Positions 8,312 to 16,774 of a DNA stretch of 64,000 bases are shown one piece after another (the first letter of the stretch is position 1; each line of letters starts with the position of its first letter). The notes under the pieces are model-generated. The model was not told the origin of the DNA, ran no database searches, and was given only the letters and a program-made list of their open reading frames with translations. The position numbers and the translations under genes are program-made. This DNA comes from Duganella guangzhouensis (lineage in GTDB: Bacteria > Pseudomonadota > Gammaproteobacteria > Burkholderiales > Burkholderiaceae_D), in assembly GCF_009674535.1 (NCBI RefSeq), contig NZ_WKJK01000017.1, positions 93,102 to 157,101 of the forward strand, read 5' to 3'.

Positions 8312-10297
8312 ATGAAACCGATGTTATTCGCCAGCTGGCAAAAACTGTCGACCCGCATCGTCGGGCTGCTGCTCAGTTTTCTGGCGGTGGCGCTGCTGGT
8401 GATCGGTTCGACGCTGCTGCTGTCATGGCAGCTGGAAGGCAGCGCCGCCGCCATCAACGTCGCCGGCAGCCTGCGCATGGAAAGCTACAAGCTGGCGATG
8501 CTGGCCGGCCGCCTGCGCGGCGATGATGCCGCTGGCCGCAACGATGCCGCGCCGCGCCTGCGCGCGCAGCTGCAGCGTATCGACGGCACGCTCGACCTGC
8601 TGCGCCAGGGCGACCCGCAACGGCCACTGTTCCTGCCGCCGACCGCCGCCATCCGCGACGTCTACGCCGAGGTCGAACGCGAATGGCGCGCCGAGCTGGC
8701 GCCGCAAGTGCAAGCGCTGCTGGCGGCGGACGGCATGGCAGCTTCCGCCGCCGCCCCCACAGCGGCCGGCATCCATGCCGCAACCGTCTCGCCGTACGCG
8801 GTGCAGCAGCGCGCCGAGCGCTTCGTGCTGAGCGTCGACGTGCTGGTACAGCGCATCGAACGTGACAGCGAAAGCCGCACCTTCTGGCTGCGCGCCTCGC
8901 AATTGCTGTTGCTCGCGTTGGCGATGATCGGCACCGTCAGCATCATCTACCTGCTGTTCGACATGATCGTGGCGCCGATCACACGCCTGCAAAACGGCCT
9001 GGAACGCATGCGCGAAAAAGACTTCAGCGTCCGCCTGCCAGTCGACAGCAACGACGAATTCGGCACGCTGGCGCGCGGCTTCAATCAAATGGCCGACAAG
9101 CTGCAAGACTCCTACGCCCACCTGGAACACCGAGTCCAGACCAAAACCGCCGAACTGGAACTGCAAAACAAGGAACTGGCGCTGCTCTACGACGCCGCCG
9201 CCTTCCTGCAGCAACCACAATCGGCGGAAACCATGTGCGACGGCTTCCTGGCCCGCATCAGCGACTACTTCGGCGCCGACGGCGGCTCGGTACGGGTGCT
9301 GGACCCCAACCGCAACAACATCCACATGCTGGTCCACCGTGGCATCTCCGACAAACTGGTGGAGGACGAGCGCTGCCTGAAAGTGGGCGACTGCCTGTGC
9401 GGCGAAGCCGTCGAGAGCAAGCTGGCGGTGATCCACGACCTGCGCCGACGCAAGGATAGCCATAACCTGCAATGCCACCGCGAAGGCTTCGCCACCATCT
9501 CGATCTTCCACATCTTCGCGCAGCGCCAGTACCTCGGCTTCTTCAACCTGCACTTCCGCCAGACCATCGAATTCACGGCGGCGCAGACCGCGCTGCTGGA
9601 GACGCTGGGCCAGCTGCTCGGCACCGCGATCGAAAACCAGCGATTGCAGGCGCGCGAGCGCGAGCTGGCGATCTCCGAAGAGCGCAACCTGGTGGCGCAA
9701 GGTCTGCACGACAGCATCGCCCAAGGGCTCAACTTCCTCAACCTGCAAGTGCAGATGCTGGAACAATCGCTCAAGCAGCAGCGCCTCGACGAAGTGGAAA
9801 GCATCGTGCCGATGCTGCGCGCCGGCGTCGACGAAAGCTACCAGGACGTGCGCGAACTGCTGCACAACTTCCGCACCCGGCTGCAGGAAGGCACGCTGGT
9901 GTCGTCGCTGGAAACCGTGGTCGACAAATTCCGCCGCCAGAGCGGCATCGCGGTCGACGTCGACGCCGATAGCGACGGCGCGCCATTCCCGCGCGAGCAC
10001 CAGCTGCAACTGCTGTTCATCGTGCAGGAAGCGTTGTCCAATGTACGCAAGCACGCCTCCGCCAGCCAGGTGTGGCTGCGGCTGCGCGACGCGCAGGACT
10101 TCACGCTCAGCATCCGCGACAACGGCCATGGCTTCGACACCCACAAACTGGAGACGCTGGGCGAGGCCCACGTCGGCATCAACATCATGCGCGAGCGCGC
10201 GCAACGCATCGACGCCCAATTGCAGCTGCAATCGACGCCGGGGCAGGGCACCGAAGTGGTGTTGCACCTGCCACGCGCACAGCGGCGCGCCGCTTAA
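8312..10297 (+). CDS. narX: Nitrate/nitrite sensor histidine kinase, NarX type
   Basis: Inner-membrane sensor kinase of 661 residues. Order: first membrane helix (about 15-38), periplasmic sensor with a P-box-like INVAGSLRMESYKLAML at about residues 47-63, which in NarX binds nitrate; second helix (about 195-215); HAMP linker; GAF-like domain (about 290-440) with several cysteines (ERCLKVGDCLCGEA), reminiscent of the central cysteine module of NarX/NarQ; HisKA_3 dimerisation domain with phospho-acceptor His466 in GLHDSIAQGLNFL; HATPase domain with NGHGFD and GINIMRERA. It is followed 12 bases later by a NarL-type regulator, so the two are a cognate pair. Whether it responds to nitrate, nitrite or both cannot be read from the sequence. 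An RBS (ACGGAGAG) precedes the start. Confidence 0.92.
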   Translation: MKPMLFASWQKLSTRIVGLLLSFLAVALLVIGSTLLLSWQLEGSAAAINVAGSLRMESYKLAMLAGRLRGDDAAGRNDAAPRLRAQLQRIDGTLDLLRQGDPQRPLFLPPTAAIRDVYAEVEREWRAELAPQVQALLAADGMAASAAAPTAAGIHAATVSPYAVQQRAERFVLSVDVLVQRIERDSESRTFWLRASQLLLLALAMIGTVSIIYLLFDMIVAPITRLQNGLERMREKDFSVRLPVDSNDEFGTLARGFNQMADKLQDSYAHLEHRVQTKTAELELQNKELALLYDAAAFLQQPQSAETMCDGFLARISDYFGADGGSVRVLDPNRNNIHMLVHRGISDKLVEDERCLKVGDCLCGEAVESKLAVIHDLRRRKDSHNLQCHREGFATISIFHIFAQRQYLGFFNLHFRQTIEFTAAQTALLETLGQLLGTAIENQRLQARERELAISEERNLVAQGLHDSIAQGLNFLNLQVQMLEQSLKQQRLDEVESIVPMLRAGVDESYQDVRELLHNFRTRLQEGTLVSSLETVVDKFRRQSGIAVDVDADSDGAPFPREHQLQLLFIVQEALSNVRKHASASQVWLRLRDAQDFTLSIRDNGHGFDTHKLETLGEAHVGINIMRERAQRIDAQLQLQSTPGQGTEVVLHLPRAQRRAA

Positions 10298-10309
10298 GAA
10301 AGGAAAACC

Positions 10310-10966
10310 ATGGACCACCCCATCAGCGTCTTGCTGGTCGACGATCACACCCTGTTCCGCAGCGGCATTCGCTCGCTGCTGCAACGCCATCCCGAATTTG
10401 CCGTGGTGGGCGAGGCGGCCGACGGTTTCGAGGGCGTCAAACGCGCGCAGCAGCTCAAGCCGCAGGTGATTCTGCTCGACCTGAACATGCCCGGCATGTC
10501 CGGCGTCGAAACGCTGCAGCTGCTCCGCCAGGACAGTCCGGACAGCGCGATCGTGATGCTGACCGTGTCCGAGGATGCCGAAGACCTCAGCACCGCGCTC
10601 AAGGCCGGCGCCAGCGGCTACCTGCTGAAGAATATCGACACCGACTACCTGACGCGCGCGATCCGCCGCGCCGCCGCCGGCGAAACCGTGGTGGCGGAGG
10701 CGATGACCGCCAAGCTGGTGGCGCAGCTGCAAAGCGGCGCGGCGCCGCCGGCCGCGTCGGAGCTGGACAAGCTGACCCCGCGCGAACGCGAAATCCTCGA
10801 TTGCCTGGCGCGCGGCGAAAGCAACAAGGGCATCGCGCGCCTGCTCGATCTGGCCGAAAGCACGGTCAAGATCCACGTCCAGAGCGTGTTGAAGAAACTG
10901 AAGCTGAGTAGCAGGGTGCAGGCGGCGGTGTACGCGGTGGAGCATCGCCGCCAGCACGGCAGCTGA
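10310..10966 (+). CDS. narL: NarL-type response regulator (LuxR/FixJ HTH)
   Basis: Response regulator of 218 residues. The receiver domain has the acidic pair Asp11-Asp12, phospho-acceptor Asp57 (ILLDLNMPGM) and the conserved Lys of the LLKNID segment near residue 109. The C-terminal LuxR-type helix-turn-helix reads LTPREREILDCLARGESNKG through STVKIHVQSVLKKL. It is co-transcribed with the NarX-like kinase (12-base gap, RBS AAAGGAAAA) and probably activates the nar operon and neighbouring genes during nitrate respiration. NarL heptamer sites were not sought exhaustively and the main nar promoter is outside the window. The gene ends directly against the stop of the convergent HMA-fold gene. 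Confidence 0.93.
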   Translation: MDHPISVLLVDDHTLFRSGIRSLLQRHPEFAVVGEAADGFEGVKRAQQLKPQVILLDLNMPGMSGVETLQLLRQDSPDSAIVMLTVSEDAEDLSTALKAGASGYLLKNIDTDYLTRAIRRAAAGETVVAEAMTAKLVAQLQSGAAPPAASELDKLTPREREILDCLARGESNKGIARLLDLAESTVKIHVQSVLKKLKLSSRVQAAVYAVEHRRQHGS

Positions 10967-11230
10967 TTAGCCGCCGCAGCAGCCACCGCAGCAAGCGCCG
11001 GTCTTGGCGGCGACCTCGCCGGCCGGCACCGATGGATAACCTGCCGCCGTCAGGCCGCGCGTCAGCATGCGCGGCGACACCAGCGCCTCGTCCAGCCGCA
11101 CGCTGGCCAGGCCGTCGCGCAGCGACACCCGCACATCGCTGACGCCCGCGATGTTGGCCAGCAGTTCAGTGATCTTGTCGGCGCAGTCTTCGCCGTTCAT
11201 GCCATCGATATTGAGTACAGCGGTTTGCAT
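10967..11230 (-). CDS. Small heavy-metal-associated (HMA) fold protein with altered metal motif
   Basis: An 87-residue ferredoxin-like protein of the CopZ/MerP type. The start is the ATG at 11230, behind AAAGGACTGTT; a longer open frame upstream is not protein-like. The usual GMxCxxC motif is GMNGEDC here, so the first metal-binding cysteine has become glycine and only Cys15 remains. The C-terminus carries an unusual GACCGGCCGG tail with four cysteines, which could provide alternative thiol ligands. It lies between narL (convergent, end to end) and nnrS (divergent), suggesting a link to copper or thiol chemistry in nitrogen-oxide metabolism, but that is inference. It may not bind metal at the classical site. 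Confidence 0.75.
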   Translation of the reverse strand: MQTAVLNIDGMNGEDCADKITELLANIAGVSDVRVSLRDGLASVRLDEALVSPRMLTRGLTAAGYPSVPAGEVAAKTGACCGGCCGG

Positions 11231-11312
11231 AACAGTCCTTTCATCATGAGTATCGCAACAGCCATAGCCTAGCGCAGCGCGCGCGCAAGGGCCGCAGCCA
11301 AGTGCGGGTTTC

Positions 11313-11326
11313 TTGATCCAGGTTAT
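11313..11326. promoter_or_regulatory. Weak FNR/DNR-like half-conserved box upstream of nnrS
   Basis: TTGAT-CCAG-GTTAT lies about 75 bases before the nnrS start in the divergent HMA/nnrS intergenic region. The left half is a perfect FNR/DNR half-site (TTGAT) but the right half matches ATCAA only partly. NnrS genes are often controlled by NnrR/DNR-type regulators, which is why it is recorded. It may be chance. Confidence 0.22.
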
Positions 11327-11401
11327 GAATTTCCGGCGTGCCGCTTCACTGCGGCGCGCGCGGCGCGGAAAATAAGGATGTACAGATAAAGGAAACGTAT
11401 C

Positions 11402-12598
11402 ATGACACTGCTCCGCATCGACGAACCCACCCGCGCCCAGGCCGGCCATCCCTTATGGCGCCTGGGCTTCCGCCCGTTCTACCTGGTGGCCGCCAGCTTC
11501 GCCGCGCTGGCGATTCCGCTGTGGATCGCCCAGTACTTCGGCTGGCTGGCGCCGGTCTCCGGTCTGGGCCTCCACATCGGCTACAGCTGGCATATCCACG
11601 AAATGGTGTTCGGCATGGCCGCCGCCGTGGTGGTCGGCTTTCTGTACACCGCCGGCTACAACTGGACCGGCCTGTGGACGCCACGGCGCGGCAAGCTGGC
11701 CGCGCTGGTGGCTTTGTGGCTGGCCGGCCGCATCGCGATGCTGGTGGCGCCGCCGCTGGCCGCCGCCATCGTCGACTGGCTGTTCCTGCCGGCCGCCGCC
11801 TGGCCGCTGTTCCGCGTCATGCGGCAGGCGAACAACCAGCGCAACTACTTCCTGGTCGGCCTGCTGGTCCTGATGGCGCTGGCCAACGCCGTGTTCCACG
11901 CCATCGCACTGGGCTGGTTGGCGCTGGCGCCGAGCGCGCCGGTGGAAGCCGCGATCCTGGTGATCGTCATGATGGAAGCGGCGATCGGTACCCGCGTCAT
12001 CCCCATGTTCACCCGTAACGGCGCGCCCGGCACGCAGCCGCTGGTGCAGCCCAAGCTGGATCGGGTGTCGCTTGGCTTGCTGGCGGCATCCGCCGTGGGC
12101 TGGGTGGCACAGGCACCGGTGTGGCTGTTCGCGCCGATCGCCTTGAGCGCCGCCGCGCTGGTGCTGCTGCGGCTGTGGCGCTGGCAGGCATTGCGCACGC
12201 TGGCGGTGCCGCTGCTGTGGATTATGCACCTGTCATACGCGTGGATCGCGGCCGGCCTGGTGCTGCTGGCGCTGGCGCGGCTGCAACTGACCACCGCCAG
12301 CGCCGGCTTCCACGCGCTGACCGTGGGCTCGATGGCGGGCCTGATCATGGGCATGATCACCCGCACCACGCTGGGCCACACCGGCCGGCCGCTGAAGGCC
12401 GGACGCGCCGAGCGCTGGATGTTCGTGCTGATCCAACTGAGCGCCTTGGCCCGCGTCGCCTCGGCGCTGGGTTACGACACGTCGCATGGCGCGGTGCTGA
12501 TTGTCAGCGCCGTCTGCTGGGCCGCCGCCTTCCTGGCTTACGTCATGGTCTATGCGCCTTACCTGGCCAGTGCCCGCGTCGACGGCAAACCCGGTTGA
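11402..12598 (+). CDS. nnrS: NnrS family haem/copper membrane protein
   Basis: Polytopic inner-membrane protein of 398 residues and about 12 hydrophobic helices. Family hallmarks near the N-terminus include PLWRLGFRPFYLVAA and SWHIHEMVFGMAAAVVVGF, with the histidines (HIHE) thought to bind haem. NnrS proteins in other bacteria are induced by nitric oxide and protect against nitrosative stress, probably by keeping iron-nitrosyl complexes from forming; their exact chemistry is not settled. Location beside narXL and the nar operon fits protection against NO made from nitrite. The start ATG 11402 follows AAAGGAAACG. A weak FNR-like box lies upstream. The 3' end faces a convergent diguanylate cyclase gene. 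Confidence 0.9.
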   Translation: MTLLRIDEPTRAQAGHPLWRLGFRPFYLVAASFAALAIPLWIAQYFGWLAPVSGLGLHIGYSWHIHEMVFGMAAAVVVGFLYTAGYNWTGLWTPRRGKLAALVALWLAGRIAMLVAPPLAAAIVDWLFLPAAAWPLFRVMRQANNQRNYFLVGLLVLMALANAVFHAIALGWLALAPSAPVEAAILVIVMMEAAIGTRVIPMFTRNGAPGTQPLVQPKLDRVSLGLLAASAVGWVAQAPVWLFAPIALSAAALVLLRLWRWQALRTLAVPLLWIMHLSYAWIAAGLVLLALARLQLTTASAGFHALTVGSMAGLIMGMITRTTLGHTGRPLKAGRAERWMFVLIQLSALARVASALGYDTSHGAVLIVSAVCWAAAFLAYVMVYAPYLASARVDGKPG

Positions 12599-12623
12599 GC
12601 GGGCAGTGCGTGCCGCGCCAGAA

Positions 12624-13796
12624 CTAGGCGGCATCGGCGCCCGGCGCGCGGGTGTCGTAGATGACGTAGCCGCCCTTGCCGTTGCGCTTGACCTGATACA
12701 TGGCGCGGTCGGCGCGCTCGATCAACTCGGTCAGGCTGGTGCCGTGCTTGGGATACAGGCTGATGCCAATGCTGGCGCCCAGCGCATAACTGGCGCCGCT
12801 GACCGGGATCTGCGTGGTCAGTTGGCCCAGCAGCTTGCGCGCGATGTCGTACGCCTGCTCGGCGTCCTCCAGCTGGGTGCCGATGACGATGAACTCATCG
12901 CCGCCGACGCGGGCGCAGATATCGGTGCTGCGGGTGTGCGACTGTAAGCGCGTCGCCACCGTCTTCAGCACCTCGTCGCCGACCGCGTGGCCGGCGTTGT
13001 CGTTGATCGGCTTGAAGTTATCCAGATCGATGTAGAACACCGCCACCAGTTGATGCGGCCGGGTGGCCAGCAGCAGCGCGTGGTCGAACAGCGTTTCCAT
13101 GTAGCGCTTGTTTTTTAGGCCGGTCAGCGGATCGAGGAAGGCCATGCCCATCGCCTTGGCCTCGGCGTCCACCAGGCGCTGCTGAAAGCGCAGCAGCAGC
13201 GCCGCCAGCAGCGACGAATATTTGATCAGCACCAGCATGCTGCCCAGCACAAAGCCATTGCGGAACCAGGCCGGTTCCAGCGCGATGATATACGGCGCCA
13301 GCAGCCAGTGCAGGCCTAGCGCCAGGCTGGCGGCCGCGGTCAGCATCAACACGCCGCCCGGCACCTCGCGGCGGTGGCGCCAGGCCAACCAGGCGATATA
13401 GAACTGGAAGCCGGCGTTGACGATGGTGTAGCCGATACTGCGCAGCAGCGGCGGCGCATCGGTGCTCCAGGCCAGTATGATCCACAGCTCGGCGACGGCG
13501 GCCGCCAGCCAGAACCAGCGCTCGCGGATCTGCAAGCGCAGAAAGCGCGCCAGCCCGGTCAGCAGAAACGGCTTCTCCAGCACAATGAAGAAGGCATACG
13601 CAAACGTGGCCGGATGGGTATTATTGGACGGCAGTATCAGGAATAGCAGCAGACGCGCCAATAGCGCAAAGCAAATCGCCAGCGCCCACCATCCCGCGCC
13701 GGGACTGGTTTTTTCAAACCGGCTGACCCAGACGAAGAACAGCAGGAACACGAAATACACGGTGAACCCGAAGGTATGCACGATTTCGAACGACAT
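12624..13796 (-). CDS. Membrane-bound diguanylate cyclase (GGDEF)
   Basis: A 390-residue protein with about seven hydrophobic helices in residues 1-205 and a C-terminal GGDEF domain. The catalytic signature is intact (GGDEF at residues 298-302, preceded by DPLTGLKNKRY and FYIDLDNFKPIND), so it should make cyclic-di-GMP from two GTP. No I-site RxxD is seen at the usual five-residue spacing (CARVGGDEF), so product inhibition may be absent. The membrane part is not a recognised named sensor and its ligand is unknown. The start has GGGAG 6 bases upstream. It lies downstream of the OmpA-like gene on the same strand with a gap of about 94 bases, so co-transcription is possible. Confidence 0.9.
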   Translation of the reverse strand: MSFEIVHTFGFTVYFVFLLFFVWVSRFEKTSPGAGWWALAICFALLARLLLFLILPSNNTHPATFAYAFFIVLEKPFLLTGLARFLRLQIRERWFWLAAAVAELWIILAWSTDAPPLLRSIGYTIVNAGFQFYIAWLAWRHRREVPGGVLMLTAAASLALGLHWLLAPYIIALEPAWFRNGFVLGSMLVLIKYSSLLAALLLRFQQRLVDAEAKAMGMAFLDPLTGLKNKRYMETLFDHALLLATRPHQLVAVFYIDLDNFKPINDNAGHAVGDEVLKTVATRLQSHTRSTDICARVGGDEFIVIGTQLEDAEQAYDIARKLLGQLTTQIPVSGASYALGASIGISLYPKHGTSLTELIERADRAMYQVKRNGKGGYVIYDTRAPGADAA

Positions 13797-13890
13797 GAAG
13801 GCTCCCAGATTGCAGCCATTATGCCGTGCTTAGCGGGAATTTATTGTGTCATATTTGCAACGGTGATGAATTTGGTTGCATGCCGACGGG

Positions 13891-14886
13891 CTATTGCTGG
13901 ACCAGTTCCACCCGCCGGTTCTTCTCGCGGCCGGCCTCGGCCTCGTTGGACGCCACCGGCGCATACGAGGCCACGCCCTTGGCGGCCAGGCGTTTGGGGT
14001 CGACTTTGTAGTCAGCGCCGAGTGCCTTGACCACCGCATCGGCGCGCTTTTGCGACAGCTCGACGTTGGTGGCGATCGCGCCCTGGTTGTCGGTGTGGCC
14101 GACGATGTACACCTTCAGTTGCGGGTTTTGCTGCAGCAGCTTGGCCATCTCGGCCAGCGCCGGCCTGGAGTCCGGCTTCAGCTCGGCCTTGCCGGTGTCG
14201 AAGTAGACGCCGTACACCGCCACCTTGCCGTCGGCGGCGATGCCCTTGGCCATGTCGGCCGCATTCAGGTTGGCGCTGACCTTGTCGGTCTCCATCGGCT
14301 TGCCTTCGACCACTTGCAGATAGACCGCGCCGTTGCGGCCGTCGACCGGCTCGACCGTGTACACCGCCACGTGCAACACCATGCCGTTGGCGGTGGCGCC
14401 CTGAGCCAGCAGATAGCGGCCGGTCTGGCGGCCGTGGTTGAATGGTTCCCAGTATTCGGTGGTGTCCTTGATGAAGTTATTGCCGACGTGCTTCTTCAGC
14501 CAGTATTCGCCGAACTGATCGCCGCAATCGTTCTTGGCGCAGGCGAACACGGTTTTCAGGCCGGCCTTGTCGAGCGCCGCCTGATAGTTGCGCATCACCT
14601 CCAGCCCCGAGCGGTCCTTCGGATAGTTATAGGCGATGCGGGTGTACTTGCCTTCCAGCGGGACGGTTTTGGCGAACGTGATGTCATCACCGCGCGACGC
14701 CACTCGCTTGCCAGCCGGCAAGACCACCTCATCGAACTCCTTGACCTCGTAGCCGACCAGTTTGGAGCCGGCAAAGCGCGACAGCAGCGGATGATCCTGG
14801 GCGCCCTTGATGGTGTCTTTGGGCGGCATATCGGCATACGCCAGTGGCGACAGGGCGGCACACAGCAGCAGGAGATGGATACGCAT
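13891..14886 (-). CDS. OmpA-family envelope protein with N-terminal DUF4892-like domain
   Basis: Exported protein of 331 residues. The ATG at 14886 is chosen because GGAA stands 8 bases upstream; a second ATG lies two codons earlier. A signal peptide (LLLLCAALSPLAYA) is followed by a domain of about 200 residues with two cysteines (FACAKNDCGDQF), then a C-terminal OmpA-type peptidoglycan-binding domain: VYGVYFDTGKAELKPDS, YIVGHTDNQG, LSQKRADAVVKAL and the final ENRRVE-like KNRRVELV. It should tether to peptidoglycan from the periplasm or the outer membrane. The N-terminal assignment to DUF4892 is from memory of similar proteins and is less sure than the OmpA domain. Confidence 0.85.
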   Translation of the reverse strand: MRIHLLLLCAALSPLAYADMPPKDTIKGAQDHPLLSRFAGSKLVGYEVKEFDEVVLPAGKRVASRGDDITFAKTVPLEGKYTRIAYNYPKDRSGLEVMRNYQAALDKAGLKTVFACAKNDCGDQFGEYWLKKHVGNNFIKDTTEYWEPFNHGRQTGRYLLAQGATANGMVLHVAVYTVEPVDGRNGAVYLQVVEGKPMETDKVSANLNAADMAKGIAADGKVAVYGVYFDTGKAELKPDSRPALAEMAKLLQQNPQLKVYIVGHTDNQGAIATNVELSQKRADAVVKALGADYKVDPKRLAAKGVASYAPVASNEAEAGREKNRRVELVQQ

Positions 14887-14922
14887 AAACATGATTCCAT
14901 TGCAAAGTTAACAATGATTGGC

Positions 14923-14928
14923 ATTATA
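14923..14928 (-). promoter_or_regulatory. Possible -10 element for the OmpA-family gene
   Basis: TATAAT on the minus strand lies about 37 bases before the start codon in an A/T-rich stretch (14893-14940) that contrasts with the surrounding GC. No convincing -35 hexamer is visible. It is the only perfect -10 hexamer in this gap. Confidence 0.35.
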
Positions 14929-15011
14929 AAAACATTTTGCGTGTCTTAGCGCACGATAGGTGCGCCCACCGCGACCTAGAATCAGCCGATATCAAATCGG
15001 AGGATGCAATC

Positions 15012-15518
15012 ATGAAACACCTGATGCTGGCGTTTGGCGTGGTACACGCCGCGATCGCGCTGCTGTTCACGGCCGGGGCGCTGTTGCTGATCGCGCTGGG
15101 CGCGCAACTGGGCTGGCAGGCGCTGCATGCCGACGGCGGGCTGGCGGCGGCCGAGCAGGTGATCGAAGCGATCGGCATCCTGGCCGCCGCCGTGGTGGCG
15201 TTGCAAATCGCCGAAACCATCATCGAAGAAGAAGTGGTGCGCGACGCCGACATCAGCGCGCCGACGCGGGTGCGGCGTTTCCTGTCGCGCTTTTTCGTCG
15301 TGGTAGTAGTGGCGCTGGCGATCGAAGGATTAGTCGCCACCTTCCGCGCCGTGCACGACGACACCAGCGAGCTGCTGTACGTGGCTGCGCTGATCAGCGG
15401 TGTCGGCATCCTGCTGGCGGCGTGGGGCATATTCATCCACCTCAACCGCTCGGCCGAAGAACTGGAGCCGGACGCCATGCAAGAAGCCCAGGCCGAAGAC
15501 GCCAAACTCAAACCCTAA
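15012..15518 (+). CDS. Small uncharacterised inner-membrane protein
   Basis: A 168-residue protein with four predicted hydrophobic helices (about 5-30, 50-68, 95-115, 122-142) and an acidic C-terminal tail (EELEPDAMQEAQAEDAK). The ATG at 15012 follows CGGAGG; the frame is open upstream but lacks coding character. The charged stretch between helices 2 and 3 includes IIEEEVVRDADI. I do not recognise a named family. Its 3' end overlaps the convergent mscS-like gene by 4 bases. A role linked to membrane stress is possible from the neighbour but not supported by sequence. Confidence 0.75.
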   Translation: MKHLMLAFGVVHAAIALLFTAGALLLIALGAQLGWQALHADGGLAAAEQVIEAIGILAAAVVALQIAETIIEEEVVRDADISAPTRVRRFLSRFFVVVVVALAIEGLVATFRAVHDDTSELLYVAALISGVGILLAAWGIFIHLNRSAEELEPDAMQEAQAEDAKLKP

Positions 15519-16663
15519 TGCGGACGGGTTTGTTGGCGGGGGGCTGCTGCGGCGACTTCGTTGGCGGCTTGTTCGAATAGCAGGCGGCGGGTGGGGGCGT
15601 TGGCGTCGACGCCGAGCTCGCTGAAGACTTCCAGTGCGCCCAGTAGTATCGCTTGCTGGGCGTTCATGTAGTCCAGGTAGGACGAGTTGAGCACGTAGAA
15701 CACCAGTTCGAATTCCAGCGCGTCCTGAGTTACCGCTTTCAGGTGCACACGGTCGGCGCGGACGTCGGGCTGGCGGTCGATGATGGCTTTCAGCGCGTCC
15801 GGCACCTTTGCTGCCAAGGCTGCCGGCGTGGCGGGGTTGATGCGCAAGGAGAATTGCACGCGCCGCGTTTGCATCCGTTTATAGTTGCGCACGGTGTTCT
15901 TCAACAGCTCGGCGTTGCCGATGACGATTTGCTCGCCGCTGTCGGAGCGGATGCGGGTGGTCTTCAGTCCCACGTGTTCGACTGTGCCGGAGGCGTTGGT
16001 GATGGCGATCGCGTCGCCCACTTCAAACGGTTTGTCGACCGCGATCGATAGCGAGGCAAACAGGTCGCCCAGCACGTTCTGCACCGCCAGCGCGACCGCG
16101 ATGCCGCCGATGCCCAGGCTGGCCACCAGCGCCGATACGTTGATGCCGAGGTTGGACAGCGCCGCCAGCAGGAAGATCACCCAGAAGGTGGTTTTCATCG
16201 CCCACACCATCAAGGTGTTGGCGACGGTGGTGGGCGAGTCGGGATTTTCGGCGTGGTTGCGGAAGTAGCGGCGCGCGCCCAGCGTGGCGGCGCGGTCCAG
16301 GTACAGCACTAGCTGGAGGCCGAGCACGATGAACCACAGGTGGCCCAGTCGCTCTTCCCACAGTGGCGGCAGTTCCAGCATCTTTAGGCCAACCAGCAAC
16401 GACACCGCCAGCACCGCCAGCATGCTGGTGCGGTTCAGGGTTTCTTTCAGTAGCTGGGCCATGGGCCGGTCGGTGTGGCCGTCGGTGTCGTGGCGGCACA
16501 GGCGCTTGCGCAACAGCCGCAGCAGGGCGTAGATGGCGAGGAAGGTGACGAGGGCGGCGCCGCCGGCCAGCAGCAGTTCTTCGCCGTCGACGTTGCTAAA
16601 GGGGGCCAGATAGCGTTGGATATTCAAACCGGACTCCTGTTCGGGGATCGAAAACTGCCCCAT
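15515..16663 (-). CDS. MscS-family mechanosensitive ion channel
   Basis: A 382-residue small-conductance mechanosensitive channel. Hydrophobic helices lie at about 28-50, 78-96, 106-125 and 150-170. They are followed by the pore-lining helix with the Gly/Ala pattern (SALVASLGIGGIAVALAVQNVLGD) typical of TM3, then the beta domain (KPFEVGDAI, GTVEHVGLKTTRIRS, IVIGNAELL) and a C-terminal alpha/beta domain. Such channels open under hypo-osmotic stress and release solutes. It is longer than E. coli MscS (286) by two extra N-terminal helices. Convergent with the preceding small membrane gene. Confidence 0.92.
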   Translation of the reverse strand: MGQFSIPEQESGLNIQRYLAPFSNVDGEELLLAGGAALVTFLAIYALLRLLRKRLCRHDTDGHTDRPMAQLLKETLNRTSMLAVLAVSLLVGLKMLELPPLWEERLGHLWFIVLGLQLVLYLDRAATLGARRYFRNHAENPDSPTTVANTLMVWAMKTTFWVIFLLAALSNLGINVSALVASLGIGGIAVALAVQNVLGDLFASLSIAVDKPFEVGDAIAITNASGTVEHVGLKTTRIRSDSGEQIVIGNAELLKNTVRNYKRMQTRRVQFSLRINPATPAALAAKVPDALKAIIDRQPDVRADRVHLKAVTQDALEFELVFYVLNSSYLDYMNAQQAILLGALEVFSELGVDANAPTRRLLFEQAANEVAAAAPRQQTRPH

Positions 16664-16774
16664 GCTAGGCCCGCTACCGGCGCGCTTCTGTTCGTTGCAT
16701 CACATGGCGGCGGCTTTTGCCGCGCTGGCGCGGAAATCGCCCATAATGGTGCTAGTTCACGAAAGGAAACCATC

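Noticed and set aside
8423..10957. 844-codon minus-strand frame opposite the NarX/NarL genes
   Set aside because: The plus strand carries a complete kinase and regulator; the antisense translation is low-complexity and without motifs.
14937..15011. In-frame upstream extension of the small membrane protein at 15012
   Set aside because: No ribosome site and a charged, non-membrane lead; ATG 15012 has CGGAGG in place.
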